Below are positions 48,356 to 60,200 of a stretch of 64,000 nucleotides of DNA, in pieces. The notes under the pieces are model-generated. The model worked only from the letters and a program-made list of their open reading frames with translations, did no database searches and was not told where the DNA came from. The stretch comes from an uncultured Flavobacterium sp. (GTDB taxonomy: Bacteria; Bacteroidota; Bacteroidia; Flavobacteriales; Flavobacteriaceae), in the NCBI RefSeq assembly GCF_963422545.1, contig NZ_OY730230.1, forward strand, positions 62,001 through 126,000, given 5' to 3'. Within the stretch, counting starts at the first letter, position 1; the number at the start of each line of letters is the position of its first letter. The position numbers and the translations under genes are program-made.

Positions 48356-51268
48356 TTAATTATAGACTCTTATTTCTATAAGTGATTTTCTTAATAAATC
48401 ATCTTTCGGTTCAATAGCTGTTGAAGTATATAAACGTATGGTATCAGTACTATCAGCATCCCATGTGACATTATAATTAGAAGCGTCTTCATAATTAAGA
48501 CCATTAGAAGATAAAACTACTGTTTTATCAAGAGTAAAAAGACCTGTAGAATTCATATTGAAGAATCCAACTTGATTTTTAGACCAGGTTACTGCCCCGC
48601 CTAAAGTATTCTCTAATACTATAGCTGTAGGGATTCCACCGGCTGTTTGAGAGACAATAGCCGTATAAACTTTATAAGGTCTAGCGTTAGCTTGCACAAA
48701 CGCTGTAGTTGCAACCTGTGTAGTATTTGTTCCTACTGCAGCAGTTGGAGCAGTTGGGCTACCTGTTAATATTGGAGAATCTAATTTAGCGTAAGTTGAT
48801 AAATCTACATCAGAAGCTTTTAAATATGGGACATCTTCTAGATAAGTAGTTTTTACTAAAAGACCCGTCGAGTCCGTTTTTAACACTTTATCATTACTAA
48901 TGATATTTGTTTTATCTATTCTATCCGCAGAATCTGAAGTTGTATATAAATAGTTGTCATTTCCAAGCAAAATGCCGTTAGGAAGAGGGCTTATTGTTTT
49001 ATGTATAGAAGCTACTCCTAATGAAGTTATTTTTATAATCCAACCTCCACCATAACTAACCGTATAAAAATCTCCTGTAGTAGTTTGACATATTGCACCA
49101 TCCATACCAGAAAATGTTGCAAATAAAGTTGAGACTCCTAGAAGAGTTATTTTATACATACTGCTTGGTATAGTAACATATAAATTATTATCTATACCTT
49201 GTACTATTCCTTGAGGATTATTAAGTCCTGTAACAAGACTAGTTACTGTTCCTGCTAAAGTAACTTTATAGATGGTACCAAGTTGACTCACAGCGTATAA
49301 GTTTCCATCATTTGCTTGGATTAAGTATCTTAAATAACTTAATCCTGTTACAAAAGTAGTTACAACTCCTGCAAGAGTTATTTTATATATTGTGCCATTT
49401 GTACCATTTGTACCATTCGTACCACCAGCGACATATAAATTACCATCATTTGCTTTGCAAATACCATAGGGCTTAGTTATACTTGTTACAAAAGAAGCAT
49501 TAGTTAATACTCCTGTTGTCTTATTTATTTTAGATATTGTTGAATTTCCATTATTTGTAACATAATAGTATCCATCACCACCATCACATATACCAGAAGG
49601 GTTATTTAATCCAGTTGTAAAAGAACTTGTTGTTATTGATGGAGTAGTAACAATTCGGTTAAGTTTTAAACCACTAATTCCAGCTGTACCACTATCAATA
49701 ACTAATTCTCCAGTTTTAGTTTCTGTACTGAATCCAGTTTTATGTAAAACATTATCTAAAACCGCTTGCGTAGCCGTAGAAACAGGCTTATTTAAATCAC
49801 TAGTATTGTCAACATTTGCAAGTCCAACAGCTGTTTTATCAAGCGTCTGCCAAGATTTATCCCCTCTGTAATATTGTGCATTTGTTCCTGGTGCAACAGT
49901 ATTTTCTTTACCCGATAAATCTACAACACCACCAATTTTCTTCTCAACACCATCACTGCCCATTACATACATATCAGTAGTACCGTCAGTTTTAGCATAT
50001 AATTTTGCGTAACCTTGCGATGCAGTTGGAGATGAAGAACCACCTAAAGTTAAAAATCCATCAGTAATATCGGCTTTTGCAGTGTATGATGTAAAAGAGG
50101 TTGCAGTTACATTTCCGTCATGCGTAATAAATGCATTTTCGTGCCCTATTTTTTGAACACTGATTGCTTTTCTGTTATTATTAGTAGTTGAGGTGTCAAA
50201 AGTAGAAGTAGTAGCGTTAGAACTAGAGTTTTGTACTAGTTTTAAACAGTTGGCACTATTGTTTTTAGTGATCGTTAAAACATCTTGTACAGCGGTATTG
50301 TGTGTTAAGTTTAAAGCTCCATCTTTTGATTCGTTTCCTTCGATGTGGATCACTTTTGAGTCTACAGCGTAAACTGTGGGGTCAAGGCTACCGTCACCTT
50401 TAACAAATTTTAAATTTGTACCACCAGTAGTAACAAATTTTGGTGCAGTTACATTACCTTCACTATCAATTTTTGTTTGTACAACATTATTTTTCGCTAC
50501 CTGTAAAATATCTCCTGTTGATCCGGTTGCCGAGTTCACATTTACCGCAACTCCCGCTCCGGCATTTGATACTTTAACTCCGGTACCAGTTGAAGAATTT
50601 TGTAAAGAAATTCCGTTTCCTGCGCCACTATTAGTAACATCAAGTGAAGTTGCAGTTGCACCAGCACCACTGTTTTTTAATATAATACCGCTAGTTGAGG
50701 CAGGAGTAGTGTTATTAAAGGTTAATAGCCCGTTTTTAGTTTCATTTCCTGAAGTATGTAAAAAACTTGTAAAATCAATAGCAGTACCTGATCCACTTCC
50801 AGGATTTGGACTTAAATTTTTATACCAGTAATCTACTTCTAAATTTCTGTCGCTTACCGTATCTGAAAATGTAATTACTGCTGTGTCGTAATTTACAATA
50901 TAATCATATTGTTGTACCGCTTGACCTTGTTGTCCTTCTTGCAACAATTGCCCATTTTTAAATACTTTAACACTATTTTGAATAGGCAGTTTTTCTAAAG
51001 ATAAGGTAGTGCCGCTAAATGAATTCTCGAAGGTTTCTTTGTGTGGCATATAACAGTTACCTGTGATGATACCAATATTTTTTAAACCGGTATACAAAAG
51101 TGCCGGAGTTACATAATGATCATTATCGGTACCTCCTTCAACCATTTGAAAGTCGGCTTTGTCTTCGTCTTTATGAACGAAACTATCAAAAATTTCCTTG
51201 AAATCAGCTTCCGACGGAATATCAGTATTTTGAAATTTGCTGCCAATGTTAAATCTGTTTGTTGCCAT
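48356..51268 (-). CDS. Large phage-tail-fibre-like protein with beta-propeller
   Basis: A 970-residue protein without signal peptide. The N-terminus (MATNRFNIGSKFQNTDIPSE, then FKEIFDSFVHKDED) looks like a docking segment of Bacteroidetes tail proteins. Shaft-like phrases follow: AQYYRGDKSWQTLDKTAVGL, then NVDNTSDLNKPVSTATQAVL (about 460-500), and TGSPTAPTAAVGTNTTQVAT (about 840-860). Both types recur in tail fibres of many phages. Between them (about 545-785) lie six propeller blades (NPSGICDGGDGYYYVTN, KPYGICKANDGNLYVAG, NPQGIVQGIDNNLYVT, PNGILLGNDNYLYTTS). Residues about 170-400 are rich in Ser/Thr/Gly/Asn repeats (NSGAGATATSLDVTNSGAGN). I infer a main fibre with a propeller as binding module. 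Confidence 0.8.
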   Translation of the reverse strand: MATNRFNIGSKFQNTDIPSEADFKEIFDSFVHKDEDKADFQMVEGGTDNDHYVTPALLYTGLKNIGIITGNCYMPHKETFENSFSGTTLSLEKLPIQNSVKVFKNGQLLQEGQQGQAVQQYDYIVNYDTAVITFSDTVSDRNLEVDYWYKNLSPNPGSGSGTAIDFTSFLHTSGNETKNGLLTFNNTTPASTSGIILKNSGAGATATSLDVTNSGAGNGISLQNSSTGTGVKVSNAGAGVAVNVNSATGSTGDILQVAKNNVVQTKIDSEGNVTAPKFVTTGGTNLKFVKGDGSLDPTVYAVDSKVIHIEGNESKDGALNLTHNTAVQDVLTITKNNSANCLKLVQNSSSNATTSTFDTSTTNNNRKAISVQKIGHENAFITHDGNVTATSFTSYTAKADITDGFLTLGGSSSPTASQGYAKLYAKTDGTTDMYVMGSDGVEKKIGGVVDLSGKENTVAPGTNAQYYRGDKSWQTLDKTAVGLANVDNTSDLNKPVSTATQAVLDNVLHKTGFSTETKTGELVIDSGTAGISGLKLNRIVTTPSITTSSFTTGLNNPSGICDGGDGYYYVTNNGNSTISKINKTTGVLTNASFVTSITKPYGICKANDGNLYVAGGTNGTNGTNGTIYKITLAGVVTTFVTGLSYLRYLIQANDGNLYAVSQLGTIYKVTLAGTVTSLVTGLNNPQGIVQGIDNNLYVTIPSSMYKITLLGVSTLFATFSGMDGAICQTTTGDFYTVSYGGGWIIKITSLGVASIHKTISPLPNGILLGNDNYLYTTSDSADRIDKTNIISNDKVLKTDSTGLLVKTTYLEDVPYLKASDVDLSTYAKLDSPILTGSPTAPTAAVGTNTTQVATTAFVQANARPYKVYTAIVSQTAGGIPTAIVLENTLGGAVTWSKNQVGFFNMNSTGLFTLDKTVVLSSNGLNYEDASNYNVTWDADSTDTIRLYTSTAIEPKDDLLRKSLIEIRVYN

Positions 51269-51361
51269 GTTATTTGAAATTTATTTTCTTTCTGTAAATA
51301 TTTATTTGATTTGCTTGATTTTGAATCCCAATGAATAATTTCATTGGGATTCATTTAAAAT

Positions 51362-54300
51362 TTAAAGAGTCAGGATTTTTTCCTCACTACTGAACATACC
51401 CGAAGAGTTCACTGAAAGAACTTTGAAATGATGGTAAATTCTTTCATCATCAACAGTTTTAATCACTAGTTCATCTGTGTACAATGGAACATCATCTAAG
51501 GCAAGAATTACTGTGTTTTCGTTAGAAATAATCTCATGAATTTTCTCCCAGTTTCCTTGGTTGTTCATTTTGTAAAGAAGATATTTACCATTGTGAACTG
51601 TTTTTTCCCAATTAAAAATAACCGGTTTCAATACAGATCCATTTGTTCCTGTTGGAACTCCAGAACCTTTTAATAGTGGAGATTCAGGCGAAACATTATC
51701 AGCAATGATTGTAGCAGTAATTTTTGATGGTTGAGACGGCGTATAATCAATATTGATGATCGGATTAAGTTCAGTCGAACTTGGATCAGCATATTCAATT
51801 TCTCTTGAAACAGTGATTCTATAGAAAAGCCCATCTCCAAAAGGAACATGTTCCAGATCTTCAAATTCATCGTAAACAGTCCAAACGCTATCAAAGTCAG
51901 TAGACAAAGTATTCTCATCAATTAAAATTTCTTTGACAGCAGTCATCGTTCTAATCGATTGTGCATCAAGTACATTTTTTGCACGATAGATATTTATTTT
52001 CCTGATGTTATACTCTGGTTTGTAAGCGTTTAATTCTATTTGGATAGAAGGTTTGATTCCTAAAACCTTATTTTCTAAAATAGGCATGATTCGCTTGATT
52101 TCCGGTGTTTGTGGCGGATTTGAAGGTACTAGTTTTACTGGTCCTAAAAATGTACTAAAATCACTAAAATTCATTTTAACATCCATTTCACGAACTCCAT
52201 AGAAGTAAATGTTTTGTGAATTTCCATCCAGGTTAAAGTCTGTAAATTGTGTTTTGAAGTCTACTGCATCTGTGATTTTCATCATTGGCGCAATGTCCAG
52301 ATCAGGATTAGGATATTTTAAAATATTTCCATTTTTGTCTTTAATTGTTTGTTTCTTATTGACAGGTACATAGCTATTATCCTTAATATATTCATAAACC
52401 ACCGGAACTTCAGTAAGTGGCACAAAAACAGCATGAATGGCTTGTTCTATAAAATGAATTGCTAATAAATTTCTTTCAATTCCATGTTTTGTCGAAATTA
52501 TTAAATCATTAATAGAAGTAAGAGCAGTAATTTTAGGAGCCTGTTGTGCTGGTGGATGTGATTGGTTATGCCAATCAATAAATTCATTTATTGAAGCAAT
52601 TAACAGAGCACTATCCGGGGCAGGAAAACGGTATTTAAATGGAGCATCGTTCTCAGGCGGAAATTCCGTATAGTTCAATGGCACTCTCGGAGGCAACGGA
52701 TTTGGCTGTTCATCAGGTCCCAGTAAATCAACGGGATTCAAAACGTTATTCATATTTATTAGTCCTTCAAGATCTAAGAAATTCTCCCATCTTTTAGTAA
52801 AATAAGTTTCATTATTTCCGCCAAGTTTACTTAGATTTTCACGAATTTTTTTAATTGTTGCTGTTTCGTATAAAACATTCAATAAAGCATTGTCATTTGC
52901 TCTGTAATGCAGCATGCCGTAGGGCTTATGCGTATATCTGGTTGTAAATGTGTATGTTGATCTATTAAAGAAATCGGGTCTTGTAGCATACAAAGCTCCT
53001 TTTACATCTTCAGGTTTAATTGGTTTTTCAATTCTAACCGCATACATTGGACTCGGCACACTAATCTTAGAGTCATAATTTTTATAATTAGAATGGCTAC
53101 TAATTCCAAAAATTGAATAATGTGTATTTTCTCCTGCTCTTGGCTGAATGTTTGCTGCTGTAATTCCGTTTGCAGGATCAGCAAAAAGATATACCTTATA
53201 GCTTGGATAATAATTTACTTCCTGCTCTACATTTTCAGTATAAAGAATGTGATCATAATCCGGATCCATACTTTGGGTTCCGTCTTGTTTTATTTTGAAA
53301 TTAGAATCATTAATGGTCAATACTAAATCTTTATCCGTCCCGATATTGTCTACACGTACGACTTTAAATTCTTTTCTGGTTTTTACAGGAATAGGGTTGG
53401 CACCATTAAAGCAACTTTTAGTAAATAAACGAACAGTACCGTTCATCCATTCAACCGAATTTCCGTTGTCATTGTATTGCGGATGTTGAGCAAATTTTAA
53501 TCCTTTGAAAGTAAGTTTATATAAACCAAAATGTTTTTGCTCTGTATCGGGCAGTGGAATTGCATTTTCATTACTATCTAATACATATTTGCCGTTTTGA
53601 TCTACTTGAAAAGCTTTTTCCAGAACTTTTTCAACAATTACTCTTTTGTTCCAAACACCTCGTGTTTTTTCAACTTGTAAAGTATCATTTCCCTGACTGT
53701 CTTTTTGCAAAACGATTTCTCTATGAACAGTCTTTAGAGCTTGTGGTAACTGAACCTGAAAACCAATTGGGCTAGGTTGATGCCAGTTTGCAGGCGTTAA
53801 CATATTCTCAACTAAAGAGCATAATTCGTTTACAGGTTTTTTAATTTCCTTAATTTGCTCAGAATCAAGTGTCGCATCTCCATCTGAAAGAAGGCTGTCG
53901 CTTACTTCTTTTTTTAATACTTCAATATCGGCAGAGTTAAAGTTTCCAGCAGTAATAACAATATTGTTAATACCCTGAATGATATAGTTTTGATCACCAA
54001 CTGTTAAAATACCTCCGATAAATCTATTTTTATTGTCATCAGTTAGGTTAATCTTAATTTGTTCACCGCTGCTAAGAATTTTATATTCTTTAATTGTAAT
54101 AATTGAGGTTAGCTCATTTGTGGTACTATCTGTAATGTCCTGGATTTTGGCGTGCTCAATTTGAGGAAGACTATCCCTGTAATAAAGTTTAAAATAATCG
54201 GCAAATAATTCCTCGTTATCCGGATAAATTTTATCAGCAAGTAAAGCATCAGAATTATTCATTCCGTCAGGAATCGAATAACTTAATAATTCCTGAGTAG

Positions 54301-57205
54301 CATAATATTCAAAAAGAAGTCGGATGTAAGTTTTGTCTGTTACTGATTTATCCTTTAAAAGTGCTTTAAATTTTATTTGTTCACTCACTGAGGTAAACAT
54401 TAAAGGATTTTCTTCGGTAATCAACAGCGAATTAATTCCGGTTGGAGGCAATAAGGTATTCTTTGGTTTAATATCAGAGGTGATCTCTAATTGTCTTCCG
54501 GATGCGGCTCTTGAAAAAATGTTAATACCATATCCTTGATAAACATACGTTTGCAGACCTGTTTTTTCCTGACGAACATTTAAAAATGATTTTCCGGATT
54601 CTGGAATAATAATAGGAGCGGGCTCATAAGAACCAGGAGTTAATGCTGCAGTAACATTAGAGTATGCTGTGTCACAAGCTAATTCTGGTTTTACCCAAGT
54701 TGTATCTAAATCCTTGATTTTATAATCAACTCCCGCATAGATAGGAAATGTAAAAGAACTTCCGTCATATTCTGCAGTAGAATTAAAAAAAGCAGTATTT
54801 ACATCGTAATCTATGATATCATTCATAAACAAACTCACATATCTTTTCTTTCCATCAAAACTGTATCCATCAGGATCTGTGATTTTTGCTGTCTGTTCGT
54901 CTTCATCTGAACCTGCGTTAAGGCCGGGTAAAAATTTACTTAACTGTACAGGAAGAGGTAAACGTTCTGTGTTTACAGAAGTTGGAATACTCATAGAAAG
55001 GTGTTTTGTTTCTGTAAAGTTTGAACTTCCTTCTATTTCATTAAGTGTTGTATATTCTGTTAGATAAATGTATTCTCCCGTAAGAACAGCTTCGTCAATA
55101 TCAATACATCCCAAACCTAACATTCTGGCAATATGATAATCATTTGCAGCAATGTTTAATAAATCAAGATTAGATATTTGCGTTGAATTCTCTGCAAATT
55201 CTGCAGCTTCACCTGGTTTAGGTTCGTTGGTAGGAATACTGTCTTTAAATTTAATAGTTTCTAAAGCAGTCGGATTAGTACCGTCATGACTTAAGGTTAA
55301 GTAACTCTCAATAACCTTTTTAATGTTTTTATCATCATCAGCGGTTGGACGTTTCCATTTATCTTTATAGTTGTTTACGTTTACGTATTCGCCATCATTA
55401 AATTTTAACCATTTTCCGTGAACAGTATTTAGTTTTGGCTCTAATTGTTCAAATGCTTTATTATCATCGGTAGTCAAAGCATATTTTCCTTTTAAATCCC
55501 AAACTCCATTTTCATTTGCATGTAAAATAAAATCAGAATAAAATTCAAAATTGATTTCTTTTAATAAACAGCTGCTTGCTTTAAATCGAATACTTCTTCC
55601 ATTTTCTGAAACGACACGTATTGCATTTACCTCTGTTGAGGAGTAGGTTTTACGATTTGTAACTCTTTTTGCTGCAACAATGCTGTTTTCAGCAACAGAT
55701 AATGTTTCTAATTTTACAATGCTTGAGTTGTCAGCAGAGTTAAATTTTAGTTCTGCTGCAAAGAATAGTTCACTTTTATTTTCAATCTCAATAACATTAT
55801 TTCCATAAGCCTGAATAAAGTCCGATGGATTTAACATAGGATCAATAGTAGCTCTTGTTAATAGGTACTTTTCTTTGTTTTTAAAACTAACATAGATTGA
55901 TCTTTTATGGTCTGTTGTTTTATAAATCCATAATGCGTTACGACGATCTACTGACTGAGGTTTTTTGGTAAAATCTACATTAAATGCAACTTTAGTGTAG
56001 GCAGCTCTGTATACTTTTACGAAATCATCAGATTTGTTAAATTTAGTATTTGTTCCTGTAAACAGATCTCCTTTAGGAAGATGATTTGCTCCTAATTCTC
56101 CAGCCAAAAGCCAACGAAGATGAATTCCTTTGGTACTGTCAATACCTTTAGATCCTGCGGCTGCAATTTGTAAACTAGTAGACTGTAAAGCGGTCCCGCC
56201 AGAATTAATATCAATAGTGTATAATTCTTTTGTAACATTAAAGTTGATACTGAATCCCAGAGGATTATTAACTTTAGCTATAACGAGTGGCGCTGAGAAA
56301 TTTCCGGTACGTAAAGGGGTTCCATCAATTCTGATGGCAACTTCAAGCTGAGATGATCCCGCAATAGTAACGGCACCTTCAAGTTTAAAAACCAGCCCAT
56401 CAATATTACTTGCATTATGAATTCTTGTTCCGGCAGGTAAAGTTAGAGCAACACGGCTTTTATTTTTAAGAACCAAAGTTCCTGCACTTTGATGTGTAGC
56501 CAAACCTCTTCTTAAAACCGGATATGCCAATTTGTTCTGAACGATACTTACATTGGTAAGACAACCTATTTGTCTACCAGATAAATCAGTATTAAGTTGG
56601 TTTAGTTCGTTTCCTAAAGTACTAAAATCAGGAACTCTGATATAATCTGAATCCAGAATAGAAATGCCGCTGTTTTTTAAAATTGGCGTTTTTCCTAAAA
56701 AAGAAGTAAGAGGAGTAATTAACTCGTTGACGTTGTTATCAGTACTTGTTACACCGTATACAAAAATTTGCGAATTTAGATTTAAATCTCCATATAAATT
56801 TTTAAGTGCATCAGAATTGTTTACCTGCATACCATCTGTAACTATAACAATAATATCCGGAGTTACAGATAAATTGTTTACAGCTTTTAAACCAGATGCC
56901 CAGTGATCAGATTGTTTGTTAGCTCTGCCTGAACCAAATAAATTGATCCAGGTTAAAAATTCAGTTTGATTACTTGAAATTCTTTTTTGAATAACATTAT
57001 CAGATCTTAAAGTATCATCATTATCAGACATTCCGATTAATGAAAGTGTTATGTTACTCTGAGCTTGAGAATTGATAAATGAAGTTAGCCCGCTTCGTAT
57101 TTGCTGAGCTTCGGTTGCGTTTATCGAACCCGACTCATCAACAACGATTGCTACGTATGTTTCGCAGCCCGAGAGTTGACTTTCTTGTAGATTTATAGAA
57201 CTCAT
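51362..57205 (-). CDS. Giant von Willebrand A-domain protein
   Basis: A 1947-residue protein without signal peptide. Residues about 15-205 form a von Willebrand factor A domain with an intact metal-ion adhesion site: DxSxS is D23-E-S25-G-S27, and the later aspartate lies in VIVTDGMQ. The rest is mostly beta-strand rich and has no domain I can name. Notable phrases are STKGIHLRWLLAGELGANHLPKG near residue 360 and SGEQIKINLTDDNKNRFIGG near 1050. The C-terminal 250 residues look like fibronectin-type repeats (YRAKNVLDAQSIRTMTAVKE; YRITVSREIEYADPSSTEL). It lies 93 bp upstream of the 970-residue fibre gene and 12 bp downstream of the larger giant gene, so it is part of the same transcript. Confidence 0.75.
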   Translation of the reverse strand: MSSINLQESQLSGCETYVAIVVDESGSINATEAQQIRSGLTSFINSQAQSNITLSLIGMSDNDDTLRSDNVIQKRISSNQTEFLTWINLFGSGRANKQSDHWASGLKAVNNLSVTPDIIVIVTDGMQVNNSDALKNLYGDLNLNSQIFVYGVTSTDNNVNELITPLTSFLGKTPILKNSGISILDSDYIRVPDFSTLGNELNQLNTDLSGRQIGCLTNVSIVQNKLAYPVLRRGLATHQSAGTLVLKNKSRVALTLPAGTRIHNASNIDGLVFKLEGAVTIAGSSQLEVAIRIDGTPLRTGNFSAPLVIAKVNNPLGFSINFNVTKELYTIDINSGGTALQSTSLQIAAAGSKGIDSTKGIHLRWLLAGELGANHLPKGDLFTGTNTKFNKSDDFVKVYRAAYTKVAFNVDFTKKPQSVDRRNALWIYKTTDHKRSIYVSFKNKEKYLLTRATIDPMLNPSDFIQAYGNNVIEIENKSELFFAAELKFNSADNSSIVKLETLSVAENSIVAAKRVTNRKTYSSTEVNAIRVVSENGRSIRFKASSCLLKEINFEFYSDFILHANENGVWDLKGKYALTTDDNKAFEQLEPKLNTVHGKWLKFNDGEYVNVNNYKDKWKRPTADDDKNIKKVIESYLTLSHDGTNPTALETIKFKDSIPTNEPKPGEAAEFAENSTQISNLDLLNIAANDYHIARMLGLGCIDIDEAVLTGEYIYLTEYTTLNEIEGSSNFTETKHLSMSIPTSVNTERLPLPVQLSKFLPGLNAGSDEDEQTAKITDPDGYSFDGKKRYVSLFMNDIIDYDVNTAFFNSTAEYDGSSFTFPIYAGVDYKIKDLDTTWVKPELACDTAYSNVTAALTPGSYEPAPIIIPESGKSFLNVRQEKTGLQTYVYQGYGINIFSRAASGRQLEITSDIKPKNTLLPPTGINSLLITEENPLMFTSVSEQIKFKALLKDKSVTDKTYIRLLFEYYATQELLSYSIPDGMNNSDALLADKIYPDNEELFADYFKLYYRDSLPQIEHAKIQDITDSTTNELTSIITIKEYKILSSGEQIKINLTDDNKNRFIGGILTVGDQNYIIQGINNIVITAGNFNSADIEVLKKEVSDSLLSDGDATLDSEQIKEIKKPVNELCSLVENMLTPANWHQPSPIGFQVQLPQALKTVHREIVLQKDSQGNDTLQVEKTRGVWNKRVIVEKVLEKAFQVDQNGKYVLDSNENAIPLPDTEQKHFGLYKLTFKGLKFAQHPQYNDNGNSVEWMNGTVRLFTKSCFNGANPIPVKTRKEFKVVRVDNIGTDKDLVLTINDSNFKIKQDGTQSMDPDYDHILYTENVEQEVNYYPSYKVYLFADPANGITAANIQPRAGENTHYSIFGISSHSNYKNYDSKISVPSPMYAVRIEKPIKPEDVKGALYATRPDFFNRSTYTFTTRYTHKPYGMLHYRANDNALLNVLYETATIKKIRENLSKLGGNNETYFTKRWENFLDLEGLINMNNVLNPVDLLGPDEQPNPLPPRVPLNYTEFPPENDAPFKYRFPAPDSALLIASINEFIDWHNQSHPPAQQAPKITALTSINDLIISTKHGIERNLLAIHFIEQAIHAVFVPLTEVPVVYEYIKDNSYVPVNKKQTIKDKNGNILKYPNPDLDIAPMMKITDAVDFKTQFTDFNLDGNSQNIYFYGVREMDVKMNFSDFSTFLGPVKLVPSNPPQTPEIKRIMPILENKVLGIKPSIQIELNAYKPEYNIRKINIYRAKNVLDAQSIRTMTAVKEILIDENTLSTDFDSVWTVYDEFEDLEHVPFGDGLFYRITVSREIEYADPSSTELNPIINIDYTPSQPSKITATIIADNVSPESPLLKGSGVPTGTNGSVLKPVIFNWEKTVHNGKYLLYKMNNQGNWEKIHEIISNENTVILALDDVPLYTDELVIKTVDDERIYHHFKVLSVNSSGMFSSEEKILTL

Positions 57206-57217
57206 TTTTATTGTTTT

Positions 57218-60200
57218 TTAAAGATTTATATTTTGTAATTCTAATGCTATTGGCAATATTTGTTTGTCAGCAGAAACTGTCAATGGAGTACTGCCTTGAG
57301 TATTCCACATTCTATAATCAAATTGAACGTTCAAATTAGTTTCTGTGATTTTTTTACTGGTATGCATAATTAAGGCCTGAGAATAATCTTTAGAATGCAG
57401 TACAGTATATCCGGTGCCGCCAACTATCGAGATAGAATCCTTGATTTCGTCTAATGGAATTTTAGGAATATTAAAAGGTTCCGGATTACGAATTAAAAGA
57501 GCTACGACATCACCTGTAGTTGTATCGATAATACGATTGACTTCAGTTCTTTGCGCAGGATCAAGAGGTGATAATTTTAAAATACCCTCGATTGCACGAT
57601 CAAATGAATGTTGGTACTTCAATGCAATTGCATTACTTAACGCATTTGTTGATACTCCGGCAACAACATCAGATAAAGCCTGAATTTGATCGGGAACTAA
57701 ACTAAGTTTAACATCGAATAATGCCTTTCTTGAATTAATTACAGCGCCCAATTGATCTTTCTCTTCAATTACATAACTGTGTACTTGTTCTGCAAAGTTT
57801 TTGTAACGCGATGTTTGAAATCCAAATTGATGTACTAATACATTTTCGTTCTCGGTTTTAGTTCCATCTTTATTATCATCAAAAAAGTTTTTAACTAAAA
57901 TGGTATATAATTTTGAAGGTTTTAAATCTGTTAATTTTACTTCATATCCATATGATTTTGGTTTTAGAGCACTTCCAATTGTAATTGTACATCTCAGGTC
58001 AGTACTTCCTTTAATCATGTTTTGTAACATTTGAATATTTAAAGGAATTCTTGGGTCATTATCATCAACCCATGCCGCATTATCTGCTTCTGCTTTAGGA
58101 TATGTTGTTGTTTCTGCTAGTAGTGGATATGGAATTAGAACATCATTTAAAGGATCTTTGATAATAAGATTTAATACACCTTCAATTTTTGGTCTACCAG
58201 TTCCATAGTCTTCCCAATCTTTAAGCATGTGATACACGTATGGTTTTGCAAAAAACAACGACACTTTGCATTCTTTATTCCCGTAGAATGAAGGTTTAGA
58301 TAGTAATAAACTTCCATCAGCATTAGGGTACGAGCGGTTGTAATCTAAATATTGTCTTAACGAAGTCAAAGGTGATTTTGATAATTCTGTTAATTCATTT
58401 TTAGCAGGTGCCAGTTGACCGGCAGGAACCACTGGATCAGGAACAGGGTAGTGCCCCACAGGTCCTAATGTTTTGAAACCATAATAGTAATTAAACTGAG
58501 TGGTATCTTTATTATCGACTTTATCCGTTAAGGTAAAATCTAAGCAATACGTTGTATTTGGTCTCCAAATAGGCTGAACTGTATTTTGAATAGCAGCTTC
58601 CATTGCTTTATTATCCTCAGCTACAGCTTCAGAACCTGGAATGGTTGAATTGTGCATAGCACTTTCTTTGGTTAACCACTCAATTTGTTGAATATAAGTA
58701 GTGTAATCTACTTCATTATCATCGTCTGGATTTCCTCCAGATGAACAAATAATACTATTGATCGTCAATAATTTTGAAGATTTTGTTCCTCCTTTATACT
58801 CAAATTTAATAATAGTGCCTAAGTCTGTACGATTTACAGTCGAACTTGTCAGAGCAGATGCAGACGACACAACCGAAACAGTTGTTGCCGGATGTAAAGA
58901 ACAATTATCAAACTGATCATTAAACAATGAGAAGTAAACTCCTTTTTCATTCGTTTTAGAAGAAAGCATTAAGATTTCATTTACCGAAGGTGCGTTTTGA
59001 ATGTTAATAATAGATGCATTATCGTCTGCACTTCCTCTTTCAATTAGCCTTGTAAGTTCTAATGAAGTATTAAACACAAACAGGTATTTTTCATTGTATG
59101 CAATAACCGAATTGTCAGTCAAAGTGTTATTAGATAAATAAACCGCAGAATCAAAAATGATGTCGTTTTTAACAATAGTAATGTTCGTTCCGTTAAGTTG
59201 AGCTAATCCAAATTTTTGGTTTGTCATTTTAACGGTAAGTAAGACTTTGCCATTTGCGATTACTGCATCTGTAATTTCAGAAATTGAAGATTCAGAAACT
59301 AATTTTGTATCCCTTACCGTAATTGCTTGAGTACTTGCATCAATACTAAAACTAACGATTTTTTTATTTTTTGTAATCAGGCTAAAATCAGTAGCATTAT
59401 GTTGAAGAACTTTAATAGCCACTTCGTCGATTTTTATGCCACTAAGAATAGAACGATCTGTACCGTTAACCCAGTTAATTTGAGTATCAGTTGCCAGAGT
59501 ATTAATCCAAAGCAATTCATTGTTTAACAGTGGAAGCAATTTATTGAAACCTGTAGAATAGGTATTCATATATTGCATTCCGAAAGTTTTGTTTAATTCA
59601 GAATCAAGTTCAATAATGGCAGTTGTTGCAGCAGGGTTTACGCAGCCCACTACAAAAGTATCATCGATGATTGCTTCTCCAATTCCTTTACACTGAGTAG
59701 CATTTAAAGCTTGAGTAATTAATAAATTATCATTTACAACTTGCATCGATGTCACTAAACCATTCAATAAACGCTCTCTCAACAGATTTCCTTTAGCATC
59801 AATTTGTGCAATAACAGTAGTATTTGGCTTTGGATGAAATGAAATTAAATAAGTGTCATTATATTTGAAAAGCTTATCAAACTCATAAAGAGCTCTTCCG
59901 TTATATCCATAAAAGCGTGTGAAAGTCAATGGCTGTACAACTCCAGTTGGATTATCATTACCAGCATCAGCTTTTAATTGTGCCAATAGTGCCAACAAAC
60001 GATCATATTCAACCAAATTACTAGGTTCAGACATAATGAATTCACCATTAGTTGAAGTATAAGTATCATTAAATAAGGCAGCGATTTTATTTCTAACTTC
60101 CAAAATAGCTTCAGCATTTGCTGCAACTGGGCTAATTATAATTTTATCGATTTTATTTTTTAATGAAACATCAGTTTTATTGTCGTATAAAGTTATAGCA